Assembly: GCF_902686445.1 (NCBI RefSeq)
Contig: NC_062215.1
Coordinates: forward strand, 24,140,750-24,204,749
DNA: 64,000 nt
DNA from: Sciurus carolinensis
Lineage: Eukaryota; Chordata; Mammalia; Rodentia; Sciuridae
Direction of reading: 5' to 3'
In this document: one piece after another, positions 33,401-43,224 of the stretch
How positions within the stretch are numbered: position 1 is the first letter of the stretch
Layout of the letters: the number at the start of each line of letters is the position of its first letter
Position numbers and translations under genes: made by a program
The notes under the pieces: generated by a model
Database searches by the model: none
What the model saw: only the letters and a program-made list of their open reading frames with translations
Told to the model about the DNA's origin: nothing

Positions 33401-35573
33401 TGTGGTTAGCTCAGCTTTCAGTTTTCTGGATGTGAATTTTGCCAGTTTGTACTCTGCAGGCAAGTTAACAGTCTCCCTGCTGTCCCCTGCTGTCATGAAC
33501 AAGTTCATTTGAATGCTATGAAGACAAAAAATAAAAAATAAAAAAAAATTCAGCCTCAAATGAATGAACAATTTGTAATCCATTTCATCACTAATTTCTA
33601 TTCTAGTTAATTGTGTCAATGGTAGAAAATTATTTTTAGATTATCCTAGTTTGGTTTACCCAGGCCATATTCATAGGATGAACACCAAATAGCTGAATAG
33701 GCATCCAGAGAAAAGCCACCTGAGCTTTAAATCAAAGTCAAGTTTGAACTCTGGAGGCTGAGGCAGGAGGATCACAAGTTCAAAGCCAGCCTCAGCAATT
33801 TAGCCAAGGCCCTAAGCAACTTAGCTAGAACCTGTCTCAAAATAAATAAAAAGGGCTGGAGATATGGCTCAGTGGTAGAGCATCCCTGGGTTCAATCCCC
33901 ATACCCCCCAAAAAATAAATAAAAATAAAAAAATTGAGCTTCAGTGGGGCACAGTGATGCATGCCTGTAATCCCAGCAGTTTGGGAGTCTGAGGCAAGAG
34001 GATCACAAGTTCAAGGCCAGCCTCAGCGACTTAGTGAGATCCTGTCTCAAAAAATAAAAACAGTTGAAGAAAAATAAAAAGCTCAATGGTAAAGTGCCCC
34101 TGGCCAGGTTCAACTCTCAATACTGGAAAAAAACAACCCTGAGTTCAGGTCTCTGTTATAGTATTAATAATGTGACCTCAGGCAACTCATGCAGCATCTC
34201 TACATCTCATTTTCTGCATCTGTGAAATTAAAGAGTTGGATTATATGGTCTCTAAAATCCCACCTGGTTCTAAATCCTTACACTAAGTCCTTCATATTTA
34301 TCAAGGTGCAGAACAAAAGTGGAAGTCCCTCACTTAGTTTAGGGACTAGGACTCCTTGGTCCCAGGCTGAATACTCCACTGACCTCTCAGAAGGAACCTT
34401 CCCATTCCCAGGGTCCAGCTGGTCAGTGGAAGGATGGTGAGAAGGCAAGGCAGGCAGCATAAGTAGACTCAGAGGAGATGCCCCCCTACAGTCCTGGCCA
34501 ACAGCTTGACAAGGCAGGAGAGTGGACAGAATGACCTCTGGAAGGGTCTAAGTTGAGCTGCTCTATACCACAGAGACCACAATGGAGACTCTCCAGAGAT
34601 AGGGAGTCAGCTGGGTGTTGGGTGGGGACCTCTGTTCTTGGGGCTGTAGCACTGTGTGTTCAGGGTCCCAAAGGGTGGGGGGTTACCTTGGCCAGCAGCC
34701 GGCGCCCATCATTATCTAGGATGAAAACAGCCTTGATGGTGTAGAGGGAAGGTTCCTGCAACTGACACCGGGGAGGAGAGCTCCGTTTGTCCCCTGACTC
34801 AAGGTGGACACTCTGGTATGGGCTATAGGGTTTTCTGATCCTAGGAATACATCCTCAAACTCCACTGATCCCAGTCTCAAGTCCATAGCTGGTTCCAGCC
34901 CAACCCTGTGCCACATGGGCCCACTCCACTCCCAGGCAGATGTTCCACTGCAGGCCCTGGGTGGGCGCTGTGCCTGCGGGGTGCAGAAAGTCCTACCTGG
35001 CCCAAGTTCTGTCATGCACTGACTGCTCCAGAGCCCGAGTCGGAGTGTATCACAGAACCTGGGCCAGGGGGACCGCGGCGCCGAGCCTCCTCCGTCCAGC
35101 TGGCCCCAGGCTCCAGAAGCACTGCCATCACCCACGGGCGACGGAAACTCAGTCTGGGCCGACTGGTCACTCACTCCTCACCCCTCCCAGAGGAATCTCG
35201 ACACCGTCCCCGCCCCCAGCCAATCCCCATCACTACTCGGAGTTCCCCTACAACTTCCACTCCACGCCGGCTAACTCAGGACAGGCCTCCGGGCCGGTCC
35301 ACGCCAGAACGAAAATTTCCTCCCGTCCCTGGGCCCGGGTCCCTTCCCCGGGGCTGGTCATTGGTGGCACAAAGTTCCCGCCGCCAGCGCCAGTTGTGAG
35401 TTGGCTGCCCCCTCCTCGCTCGGCTCCCGCCGCCCGGGACCCCGCGCCCGTCTGCTCCGTACCCGCAGCCCCGAGGGCTCCCCGGCTCCGACGGGCGGCG
35501 CCGGGCCCCCGGCCTGGGCAGCTGCGGCCCCCTCCCCCGGGTGCGGACGTGGCCAGGCCTCCGGCCGCTGCAT
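24399..35573 (-). CDS. COPZ2: COPZ2, coatomer subunit zeta-2 (whole coding span, nine exons)
   Basis: Coatomer subunit zeta-2 is a small subunit of the COPI coat, which covers Golgi-derived vesicles for retrograde transport to the ER. Zeta pairs with gamma-COP through its longin-type fold. The spliced frame is 633 nt, 210 residues plus stop, the same length as I remember for human. Residues 1-37 (Gln/Ala/Pro/Gly-rich, [10 protein letters not shown] start) are the zeta-2-specific extension; the remainder is the conserved domain ([60 protein letters not shown]). All eight introns are GT-AG. The start at 35573 lies in a CpG-rich first exon; an in-frame extension upstream to 36002 is rejected. 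Substitutions compared with human from memory: Ser-His-Glu for Ser-Tyr-Glu, Ser-Ser for Gly-Gly after Ala-Asp-Asp, and Thr for Ala near the C-terminus. Intron 1 carries miR-152. Confidence 0.95.
24550..24568 (+). promoter_or_regulatory. CTCF-like motif in COPZ2 intron 8
   Basis: TGGTCACTAGGTGGCAGCA matches the forward CTCF core (CCASYAGRKGGCRS) at all but one position by eye. It lies about 100 bp upstream, in transcript terms, of the last COPZ2 exon. Confidence 0.5.
25235..25420 (+). mobile_element. MIR SINE in COPZ2 intron 8
   Basis: GCTATGCTAGGAGCTTTCCA, then GACCCAGAGAGGTTGAGTAA and CTTGCCGTAAATCACCCAGC, in consensus order. Confidence 0.7.
25907..26578 (+). mobile_element. SINE cluster in COPZ2 intron 8: B1-ID, 7SL-type, ID, B1-ID
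   Basis: Units at 25907-26098 (B1-ID), 26110-26240 (older 7SL-type monomer with GCTTGAGCCCAAGAG), 26244-26346 (a well-preserved ID: GGGGAGATAGCTCAGTTTGT, GGGTTCGATCCCCAGC, 27-nt A-tail) and 26350-26578 (B1-ID). The ID copy keeps clear A- and B-box sequences and looks young. All are antisense to COPZ2. Confidence 0.8.
27006..27044 (-). CDS. COPZ2: COPZ2 coding exon 8
   Basis: 39 nt encoding [13 protein letters not shown]. Acceptor CTTCCCTGCAG, donor GTAGGC. Confidence 0.93.
27675..27726 (-). CDS. COPZ2: COPZ2 coding exon 7
   Basis: 52 nt. It completes a Gly codon, then reads [17 protein letters not shown]. Acceptor CGTCTTGCAG, donor GTAAGT. Confidence 0.95.
27999..28310 (+). mobile_element. 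B1-ID composite SINE plus ID half in COPZ2 intron 7
   Basis: The composite is at 27999-28203. A second right half (GAATGTGGTTCATTGGTAAA, GTTCAATCCCCAGTAC) is at 28218-28310. Confidence 0.8.
28320..29100. other. COPZ2 intron 6-7 region, single copy
   Basis: This is intronic DNA with no further exon recognised. A short direct repeat (two copies of CCCAGGCCCAGGCTC) lies at about 28732-28762. Confidence 0.5.
29115..29240 (-). mobile_element. MIR SINE in COPZ2 intron 6
   Basis: TTGTGACCTTGGTCAAGTCC, TTTGAGCCTGTTTCCTCATC and CTCTAAAACGGC match reversed MIR. Confidence 0.75.
29385..29535 (+). mobile_element. MIR-like fragment in COPZ2 intron 6
   Basis: CATCATCTCATTTGATCCCT, CCCATTTTAAAGACAGGGAA and CAGTAACTGACCCAGGGC follow MIR order. 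Confidence 0.6.
29705..30030 (-). mobile_element. (TTTCTC)n followed by B1-ID and ID elements in COPZ2 intron 6
   Basis: A CTTTCT-rich run at 29705-29735 replaces the tail of a B1-ID composite (29734-29922). An ID element follows at about 29935-30025 (CACATGCTAGGCAGGTGCTC). Confidence 0.8.
30267..30344 (-). CDS. COPZ2: COPZ2 coding exon 6
   Basis: 78 nt encoding [20 protein letters not shown] and EIVDG, with split codons at both ends. Acceptor CTGCTCTCAG, donor GTGAGG. Confidence 0.96.
30690..30850. repeat. copy A of a repeated segment (COPZ2 intron 5)
   Basis: AATTATCCTAGTTTGATTTA and the next ~150 bp resemble 33635-33745 plus 34130-34200 in intron 2 in the same order. Its end also looks like reversed MIR (CATGACCTTAGGCAACC). 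Confidence 0.55.
31066..31121 (-). CDS. COPZ2: COPZ2 coding exon 5
   Basis: 56 nt encoding [18 protein letters not shown] plus two bases of an Arg codon. Acceptor CCCCTCAG, donor GTGAGT. Confidence 0.95.
31547..31638 (-). CDS. COPZ2: COPZ2 coding exon 4
   Basis: 92 nt. It completes a Ser codon, then reads [20 protein letters not shown] and [10 protein letters not shown]. Acceptor CCACCTCCAG, donor GTGAGT. Confidence 0.96.
32154..32235 (-). CDS. COPZ2: COPZ2 coding exon 3
   Basis: 82 nt encoding [20 protein letters not shown] and NKTSRTE plus one base. Acceptor TTCTCACAG, donor GTAAGT. Confidence 0.96.
32450..33125 (+). mobile_element. SINE cluster in COPZ2 intron 2
   Basis: B1-ID composite at 32450-32655 (plus), ID with long T-run at 32693-32803 (minus), an MIR scrap near 32890-32940 (GATGAGGAAACTGGGGCATG) and a B1-ID composite at 32944-33125 (plus). 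Confidence 0.8.
33635..34260. repeat. copy B of a repeated segment, split by two SINEs (COPZ2 intron 2)
   Basis: GATTATCCTAGTTTGGTTTA at 33639 begins a block resembling 30690-30850. The match breaks at about 33745 and resumes at about 34135 (CCCTGAGTTCAGGTCTCTGT). Two plus-oriented B1-ID SINEs (33755-33935 and 33940-34130) fill the gap. The end is reversed-MIR-like (GTGACCTCAGGCAACTC). Confidence 0.6.
34687..34761 (-). CDS. COPZ2: COPZ2 coding exon 2
   Basis: 75 nt, 25 codons starting [20 protein letters not shown]. Acceptor CCGGTGTCAG, donor GTAACC. Phase 0 at both ends, so skipping it would keep the frame. Confidence 0.96.
34989..35075 (-). ncRNA. MIR152: miR-152 precursor hairpin
   Basis: The minus strand contains the mature 3p arm (UCAGUGCAUGACAGAACUUG plus a final G) at 35002-35022 and the 5p arm, beginning AGGUUCUGUGAUACACUCC, at 35038-35060. 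They are separated by a 15-nt loop region and flanked by pairing stems. This is the miR-148/152 family, whose seed (AGUGCAU) targets among others DNMT1 and HLA-G in published work. It sits in intron 1 of COPZ2 on the same strand, about 500 bp from the COPZ2 start codon, so it is probably cut from the COPZ2 primary transcript. Hairpin ends are approximate. Confidence 0.97.
35463..35573 (-). CDS. COPZ2: COPZ2 coding exon 1
   Basis: 111 nt, 37 codons from ATG at 35573: [20 protein letters not shown], then an Ala/Gly/Pro-rich stretch ending SGLR. Donor GTACGG. The translated extension beyond this donor is intronic. Confidence 0.95.
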
Positions 35574-35920
35574 TCCTCTCGCCGCCTCGCACTGACAGCA
35601 CCGCCCGCCGCCCCGCCCCGCGCCCGCCCGCGGGCCGCCCCCCGGGGCGCCGCCCGCGCCTCCCCTCGGCCAGCTCGGGTGCGTGGCGCTCCCTTGCTCG
35701 TTGCCCCTTCCTCTTCTTGCCCTCCCTGCTCTCCCTTCGAGCCCTCGCCGCCCTGCGCCCACACCCCAGTTCTCGGTCCACCAACTTCTCTTCTCTCTGG
35801 CTCCCGCTCTGCTACTTTCTGCTTTTTGAAGCCCCCAGCGAGAGCTGCGCGCCCTCAGGTGGGCCCGGGACCAGCCTCTCTTCCTGCTTCCTGCCTCCTG
35901 CACGGGTGACGCAGACTGTC
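35574..35920 (-). promoter_or_regulatory. COPZ2: COPZ2 / miR-152 CpG-island promoter and 5' UTR
   Basis: Very CpG-dense DNA (centre about 35400-35780) overlaps exon 1. No TATA box is seen. Several CpG-rich GC-box-like runs (CCCCGCCCC on the plus strand near 35612) fit a broad TATA-less promoter. The island extends toward the miR-152 hairpin, fitting one promoter for both. Start sites are not defined. Confidence 0.65.
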
Positions 35921-36002
35921 CTGGGGTCAGCAGTACACAGGTGGAACCCACTTTTGTCTCTGGACCCCTGGTAGGTATGGACGGGACAAATATGCAGATC
36001 AC

Positions 36003-36615
36003 CCTTTGGATCTCAGGACAGTGTCTAAGTGAGAGCAGATGGCAAAGTTCAGTGGAGACTCATCTGCTGAAAAGAGGCTTTCCCTTTCCTCTCACACTAT
36101 TTGGGAAGCCATGGTCCTAGGTACCTCCCCAGAAGAGTCCAGATATAAATGAGGCACTGAGCAGGACAGATGCCTGGAAGCACAAATGCTCCTTTTGCTA
36201 CGGCACCAGGCTTTGCAATATGTTTGGTTTTCTGGGGTCTAAGTCTACCAGAGGACAACTGCTCATTTCATGATACTCTGAACAGTGGGCGGTTCACACC
36301 CAGTGAAGCAAAGTGAATTGTACTTAGGTAGTCACCTGGAACAACACCAGGAGTGCCTTTTACACCACTTTCAAGTATTTATCTAACAGCAATATCTATG
36401 TTGAGGAAAGAGGGACTCAGACTGTGACTTTTTTAAGACTAATAAGTAGTCGAGTGGGGAGGGAACCCATGTCTTAGACTCAAAATTTCTTCCTGTTCTT
36501 TCCTTCGAGGTCTCTTCTATTAAGTATCATATTCACTCATCCCAAATAGCTACTCAGTGGGGTTTTCCTCCCCTGAATGCATGGAACCTTTTCCTCTTTA
36601 AATTTGGGCTTAAAT
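36003..36615. other. intergenic single-copy DNA upstream of COPZ2
   Basis: No gene or young repeat seen. Confidence 0.4.
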
Positions 36616-36812
36616 ATCATGGAGTGGGATGAGTTAGTGCATGTTCCCAGCTACTGTGGAAGCTGAGGCAGGAGGATTAAAAGATCCTGCCTTGAGACCC
36701 TGTCTCAAAATAAAAATAAATAAGGGCTGGGGATATAGCTCAATGGTAGAGTATCTGCCTCGCATGAGTGAGGCCCTGGGTTTAATTTCCAGTGCAAAAA
36801 AAAAAAAAAAGT
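36616..36812 (+). mobile_element. B1 half plus ID element
   Basis: Shortened B1 part to about 36715, then ID at 36724-36812 (GATATAGCTCAATGGTAGAG) with a 16-nt A-tail. Confidence 0.8.
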
Positions 36813-37037
36813 CAAGTGACTGTGTCTAACTTGATAGTCCATCCTGTCTCATTCTCTCAGTAACCTGCTTTTTTCTTTCATTGTACTTCTCTCACTCTAA
36901 ATATAATTTTTACTAATTTCTTTACAAATATATTTGTCTTTCTCCCCTCCAGACTTTGAGGCCTGGAAGCATAGAGATAACGTGCCTGTCTTGTTCTCTA
37001 TGGAATCCCTGGTGCCTCTCATAGGTTTGACATTAAC

Positions 37038-37097
37038 AGGTCTTTTTTTTTTTTTTTTTAACCCAGGGTACTGTATCACTGAGCTACATTCCAACCC

Positions 37098-37144
<47 letters not shown>

Positions 37145-38098
37145 TTTAATTTTGAGACAGGGTCTTGCTAAGTTACCAAGGCTGATCTTGAACTTGTGAT
37201 CCTCCCGCCTCAGCTTCTAGAGATTCTGGGATTACCAGTGTGCAAGGACTGTATCTGTAGTTCAGTGGTACAATGCTTGCCTAGCGTGTGCAAGGCTGTG
37301 GGTTTGATCCCCAGAACTTCAATCTGTCATTTTTAAAAAGGAAAATAGAGCAAGAATGAGAATCAGGAATGTGAGTAGATGGGAAGGAGAGGCAGAATGC
37401 CTTTTTTTTTTTTTTTTTTGGTAAAGGGGTTTGAACTCAGGGGCACTTGACCACTGAGTGACATCCCCAGTCCTATTTTTTATTTTATTTAGAGACAGGG
37501 TCTCACTGAGTTGCTTTGCACCTTGCTTTTACCAAGGCTGGCTTTTTTTTTTGCCAAGGCACACCTTTACAGGTGTGAGCCACTGCGCCTGGCCAGGATG
37601 CCATCTTCATTATGCATCTGAGGGAGACTTCAAGAAAGATACTGGATGTCACCAGGCATGGTGGCACATACCTGTAATCCCAGTGACTTGGGAGCCTGAG
37701 GCAAAAATATTGTAAATTCCAGGCCGCCTCAGCAACTCTGATGCCCTAAGCAGCTTAGTGAGACCCTGACCCAGCCCCCACAAAAGATAGAAACAAAGAT
37801 ACTTGAATCAAGAGTGGAAGGAGGCAAGGGAGTGAGCCATGCTGACTCTGAGGAGATCTGAGGAGACATCTACTGAACTGCTTTCTGTGAGGATTTAGAA
37901 GTTGCATCTGAGCCTTCCTTGCAGGCTTTCAGAATTGTCATAGTGAGCATAGTCAACACTATTTGGAACAGTGGGGGTGGAGGGTGTGGCAGGGTTTTTT
38001 TTTTTTTTTTTGCAGTACTGGAGATTGAACCCCCTTCACACATGCAGTTCACACATGCTAGGCAAGCACTCTACCATTAAGCTATGTCCCCAGCATAT
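37038..38098. mobile_element. SINE cluster, mixed orientation
   Basis: 37038-37240 B1-ID (minus) containing an (ATT)n run at 37101-37143; 37242-37325 ID (plus); 37399-37595 B1-ID (minus); 37648-37795 B1 half (plus); 37997-38098 ID (minus). Confidence 0.75.
37101..37143 (+). repeat. (ATT)n microsatellite
   Basis: About 14 TTA/ATT units inside a SINE. Confidence 0.95.
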
Positions 38099-38099
38099 T

Positions 38100-38737
38100 T
38101 AGGGATTTTGTTTGGATTCTAGATCATCAGAAGTTGTGTCAGTGGTCACACTGGCTGGGTATGTTATAAAAAACATTGATTTGATTATTTTGATGCCTTA
38201 ATACTTCTGTGAGCTATTTCATTTTTAGCTCATGTACAAAGGCAGCACCAGAAAGTCCCCTGGGGGCATTTATCAGCCTCTGTTGGGCTCATGATACCCA
38301 CCGTGGGAGAGGGTGAGCCTCTGGAAGAAGGGACAGAGGAAGACATGGGAAGATAAGGGCCTGAGGGGGTTGGGGGTGCTCCCATGGGAGAGGCAAGGGA
38401 GAAATTAATTGCAGGGATAGATGAAAAGGCACTGGAGGGGGCCTATGGTTTGGGATAAGAGAGAAGTCCAGCTGGGAAGGAAGCTTAGAAACCGCAAAAC
38501 CATCATCACCTCTACCTGCTCCACCACTGTTGCTGCTATTCTTATAATCATCAAGATCTCTTTACATCTTAAGTGCAGTGATGAATAAATAAATTCAGAG
38601 TCTTCAAATTGAACCTTTCAAGGAGATGTTTCCCAATGATGGCCCTTCCCAGACTCCCCAAATGGAGTCCCTAGGACTCCTCCTCCCATTACTTCCCAGC
38701 CTGAGTGACACCTTTTTATGTACAGATGCAGGCAAAG
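38100..38737. other. intergenic single-copy DNA
   Basis: No gene or young repeat seen. Confidence 0.4.
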
Positions 38738-39102
38738 AGTGCACTTGAATTACTCAGCCATAAAGAAGCATAAAATTATGGCATTTGCAGGTAAATGGAT
38801 GCAGTTGGAGAATATCATGCTAAGTGAGATAAGCCAATCCCAAAGAACCAAAGGCTGAATAATCTCTCTGATAAGCGGATGATGATATGTAATGGGGGGT
38901 GGGAGGGAGGCAAGAATGGAGGAAGGATGGATTGTATAGAGGAAAAAGAGGGGTGGTGAGAAGGTGGGGGGAAGGAAAAAGAACAGAATGAGACAAACAT
39001 CATTACTCTGTGTATATGTATAATTACAGCACTCTACTTTGTGTGCAACTAGAGAAACAACAGTTGTACCCCATTTGCATACAATGAATCAAAATAAATG
39101 AA

Positions 39103-39137
<35 letters not shown>

Positions 39138-39147
39138 GTGCACTTGA
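38738..39147 (+). mobile_element. 5'-truncated L1 LINE 3' end with target-site duplication
   Basis: The insert (38749-39136) starts TTACTCAGCCATAAAGAAGC, continues with ATGGATGCAGTTGGAGAATA and AAGTGAGATAAGCCAATCCC (L1 ORF2-end and 3'-UTR style text), and ends in an AAAT-rich tail. It is flanked by an exact 11-bp duplication, AGTGCACTTGA, at 38738-38748 and 39137-39147, the mark of L1 insertion. Far too short to encode proteins. Confidence 0.85.
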
Positions 39148-39880
39148 GACAGTGTCATCCATGGAGTGTTCCCCATGAGAACTCCAGTTCATGCCCTGCA
39201 GCACTAAAAAACCATGCTGGTTCAACAAGAGAGAATCACCTTGGCAGCCTGCCCAGAGTGGAGAAGCCATGGCTGGGGAAGCATGCAGCCTTTAGGTTTC
39301 TCTGCTTTCTGCTCCCTTCAGGGTGGTGTGGTTGCCTGGGAATGGGGGCAGGGGGCGATGTACATCTCTATCTGCTAGAGCCTGTATAGTCACTGCACTC
39401 AGGATTGGTACCTGTCCTTTGGAGCCCTAGGAAACAGGTGATTCGAATGGAGTTCTCCTGTAGATGTGGTATATTTTGGAGGGGAGACCATTCCATTTCC
39501 TCTGACTCATCCTTCCACTGCCACATGTCTGTGCTGTATACCCTCGGATTTCAGCATCTGTTCTTGTGTGACAAGAAGAAACAGCTCCCTTGGGTACCAG
39601 CCTCTAGATCCTTCCTGCTATAATGTCAAGTGGGGGAGGTGTGTGGAATATGAGATGTGGATGCGTGTTGTGCTAGAAAGAAAACTAAAGCTTCCATACT
39701 CCATCTGCAGAATGGGCTTTCAGTAGATCATTCTAAGGACGGCTCTCCTTTCTTCAAAATATGTGACTTTCACTGGCGCAAAGTTGCAGGGTGGATAGAG
39801 AGAGAATAGACCAAGAAAGGGACTCACACTCAATTCTACCCCTATGCTCAAGTAGCTTTACACACACAATCTGACTTTTT
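39148..39880. other. intergenic single-copy DNA
   Basis: No gene supported; overlapping 72-86 aa frames are not recognised. Confidence 0.4.
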
Positions 39881-39881
39881 A

Positions 39882-40165
39882 TTTATTTATTTATTTATTT
39901 ATTTATATTGGGGATTGAACCCCATGGTGCTTAACCACTGAACCGCATCCCCAGATCTTCTTCTTCTTCCTCTTCTTCTCCTCCTCCTCCTCCTCCTCCT
40001 CCTCCTCCTCCTTCTTCTTCTTCTTCTTCTTCTTCTTCTTGAGAAAGGGTCTCACTAAATTGCTTAGGGCCTCGTTAAGTTGCTGAAGTTGGTTTTGAAC
40101 TTGTGATCCTCCTGCCTCAGTCTCCCCGCTGCTGGGATTACAGGCATGCGCCACCACTCCCAACA
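39882..40165 (-). mobile_element. B1-ID composite SINE with internal (TTC/CTC)n expansion
   Basis: The ID half (GGGGATTGAACCCCATGGTG) and the B1 half (CTCAGTCTCCCCGCTGCTGG) are separated by about 80 bp of TTC/CTC trinucleotides (39958-40040). Confidence 0.85.
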
Positions 40166-40544
40166 CAAGATCTGATTTATAAGACTTGCGAATACCTATA
40201 CTGTTGTCTTCATTTAGCTCAGGCTAGCCTAACTAGCAACAGCCAGATTATGAACCTAAACACCTACCCTCCCTACTCACAAGGGCAACTGCCTAATTAT
40301 GACATGTTGTACTGAGAGCTATACAAAGAAAATTACCCAATATTGTTTGAAGCAAGTCAGAGACATATAGGAGAGTTAAACTAACTTTCAAAAACTGTTA
40401 CACCAAGATATGAATGAACAGTGAGGCATTTTCATTGTATAGGTCAAGGAAGAGACTGTTTTAGGAGTGAGAAAGAACACATCCTAAAACCAGATGTTGA
40501 TTCCAATCTGTGCATTAGCACTGCTGTTCTTTTTTCACCCCACT

Positions 40545-40745
40545 TGGATTATTGCTCCAACCTGGTGATTCTCTGCTCCAACTGCACATAAGAATCACCT
40601 AAGGAACTTTGGCAAAATGTTGACGCCCAATTCTGCTCTGGGAGGTTCTGATTTAATTCGTCTGGGGTAGGACCCAGGCATTGGTAGTTTTTTGCAATCT
40701 CCCCTGGTTATGCTCATGTGCAGCCAGGATTGAGAAGCAGTCTTC
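40545..40745 (+). mobile_element. MER5-type hAT DNA transposon relic
   Basis: TGCACATAAGAATCACCTAA, GATTTAATTCGTCTGGGGTA, GACCCAGGCATTGG and ATGTGCAGCCAGGATTGAGA resemble the non-autonomous Charlie/MER5 family from memory. The family-level name is tentative. Confidence 0.6.
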
Positions 40746-40749
40746 CAAG

Positions 40750-41995
40750 ATAGTGTGGTGGTGTGCGCAGGGAGGAGGCTGGCTGGCAAAAGAGCTTTGC
40801 CTCTGTTGATACTTTGATGGTAACAAGTTTGCTAATGATGTTTACCTTGTAAGAAAGGGGGCCAGATGTCTGGATTAGCTGAGAAACGTAATTGATTTCC
40901 TTGCAAGACATGCTAATATTTAGTATTGATTAGATGTAATCCTAGAATCTCTCAGAAGGACATAAGGAGGAAATCTCAGACAGTCAGCTAATCCATTCTC
41001 CTGGATTAGATGGGGTTGGAAAGTGAGAAATACTTACCTAGATTAGCAACATTTAAAAACATTTTTAAAGAAGGAAAAATAATGGGCAATCAAAAACGGC
41101 AGAGAGACTGGGTTTCCCTTAGGGGAAAAAGCAATCCCCGCTGTTAAAGAAGAAATTCTCGCTCTAGCCAGTCTACTCTCCCGCAGCTCCTTTTTTTCCT
41201 GAGGGTTTCCTGGCAGGTGTCACCCTCCAGGGATGACAGGAGGATGGATGTGCCTGCTGGTAGCAGCAGCAGCGCTGCTTTTCCTACAGAGGAGCCTGGG
41301 TCAATACATATTCCCAGGAGGAGTGGGAATTTCATTGTATGCTTTATAGTTAGCTGGCTCTTTTATCAGCTCAAATCCCTGTGCATTAAAGCCAACCCCC
41401 TTCCTGGCTTCCACTGCCTTCTCTTCTGTGCAGCCTGGATTCGCAAGGGCAAGCCTGGTTTTACTGATGTCTGTCAACCTGTCCCTTAGGGAGCAAGCGC
41501 ATGCGCTCCCTTTTTCCAGCGGTCTTCTCAGTCTGATTTAATGGATATACCGGGACTGATGACACATCAGCATGGGATCTTTCTTTTGCTTCTTGGGTAA
41601 TTGTCCTATTAACAGTTGTCCCAGGCAAAGGGAAGGGGGAGGGTGGATTGCTGGGTAAAAAGGACACACCCTGGATTTTACAAGGTTAATCAGCAGGTTC
41701 TGGGAAGGAGGTTTGCACCTGCTCAGACTTGCTCTGGAACTCTAGATCAAGTGCAAGGCAGTCTTTCTGTCTGTACTCCCTACCATGGAGTATCAAATAT
41801 CCCTGGCACGCATTCCACACCAAGCTTAACTGACTGCTGTTACAACTGAAATTTTCTATACCAACAGCCTCCTCAGCCCTTGCAATTCTTGGTAGTTTTC
41901 CTTATTTCCATCTTTCTGAAACAGCTGAGTGGGAAACTTTCTCTAACTACTCTCCATTCTTCATCCTCCCCCTCCTCCTGTCTTTCCTCCTCCTC
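40750..41995. other. intergenic single-copy DNA
   Basis: About 1.2 kb free of young SINEs. No exon, CpG island or clear motif cluster identified. Confidence 0.4.
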
Positions 41996-41999
41996 CTTC

Positions 42000-43005
42000 G
42001 TTTTTATTTATTTATTTATTGTGGGGGCTGGGAATCAAATCTAGGGAATATGCTCTATCACTTAGTTCTGCATCCCCAGCCTGCCCGTCATTCTTTGACC
42101 CAATAATACTGTTGCTGGTCCATCTCTCTTCCATTTTACACTCAAATAATTGTTACGCACATCTATTTACTGTCATCGAAGTTAGGAACTGAAAGAAATG
42201 AACCAGCTAATGTGGGCAAAACCAAAATGTCTCTCCACTGCTCTCTTCACCCTCTTCTAAGGTGGGCCCTTCTTCCCAGTGCCTGCCACTCCTTTCACAC
42301 CCAAGACCCAGAGGGGTCTTGATAACTGCTATTCAAAGATATATATGAGTTAGTAAAAAGAGACCACATGGAATCAAATGTGGTGGTCCACTCTGGTTGT
42401 CCCAGCTACCTAAGTAGATGAGGCAGGAGGATTCCCTGAGTCTAGGAGTTCAGTGACCATCCTGGACAACATAGCAAAACCCAGTGTATTTTTTGTGTGT
42501 ATGGTACTGGGGACAGAATTCAGGGGTGCTTTACCACTTGGCTACATTCCCAGTCCTTTTTATTTATTTTAAAATCTTTTAGTTATATATGGACATAATA
42601 ACTTTATTTTATTTACTTATTTTTCCATGTGGTGCTGAGGACAGAATCCAGTGCCTCACATGTGCTAGGCAAGTGCTCTGCCACTGAGCCACAACCCCAG
42701 CCCTTATTTTTTATTTTGAGACAGGAACTTGCTATGTTGCCCAGGCTGGTCTCCAACTTGCAATCCTCCTGCCTCAGCCTCTTGCACCTGCTTTTTTTTT
42801 TTTTTTTTTTTTTAATAAAATAGTCTTTTTAATTTAGTACTTGGGGACTGAATCCTGGGCCTTGCACACGCTAGTACTCTACCACCAAGTTACATCTCCA
42901 GTTCTTTTAATTTTCATTTTGTGACAGGGTCTCACTAAGTTGCCTAGGCTGGCCTCAAACCTGTGGTCCTTCTAGGATTATGGGTATACCACCAGATCCT
43001 AATTT
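42000..43005. mobile_element. SINE cluster
   Basis: 42000-42090 ID (minus, with a TTTA tail); 42370-42485 7SL-type half (plus); 42486-42565 ID-like (minus); 42566-42705 long-tail ID variant (minus); 42706-42800 B1 half (minus) with a 21-nt T-run; 42835-43005 B1-ID (minus). Single-copy DNA fills 42090-42370. Confidence 0.7.
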
Positions 43006-43224
43006 AGATAGTCTTTCTTAAAAAAAAAGAAAAAAGAATAACCTGTTATATCTTCAGTGTGGCTTCCCTACCCTATTTCATGTTGGTGATTATTTATCTT
43101 ACCAAATTTCATGTTATTTTTTTATGTGTGTGGCTTTCTTATCCTAGGCACCTGACATCCTGTTAGGTAGCTCAAAAGACACTTGGAGGTTTTGGGTTCC
43201 ATTCCCAGTACTTGGGAAACACAA

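Noticed and set aside
34940..35974. 344-codon open frame on the plus strand across the COPZ2 promoter and miR-152
   Set aside because: It does not start with ATG-supported coding sequence and lies antisense to COPZ2 exon 1 in a CpG island, where stops are rare. No known protein is recognised.
35358..36002. 214-codon minus-strand frame as a longer COPZ2 N-terminus
   Set aside because: The conserved zeta-2 protein starts at the internal Met (35573), and the tail beyond the donor at 35462 is intronic.
39903..40166. Lys/Glu-rich 87-codon frame on the minus strand
   Set aside because: It is translation of a SINE with a (TTC)n expansion.
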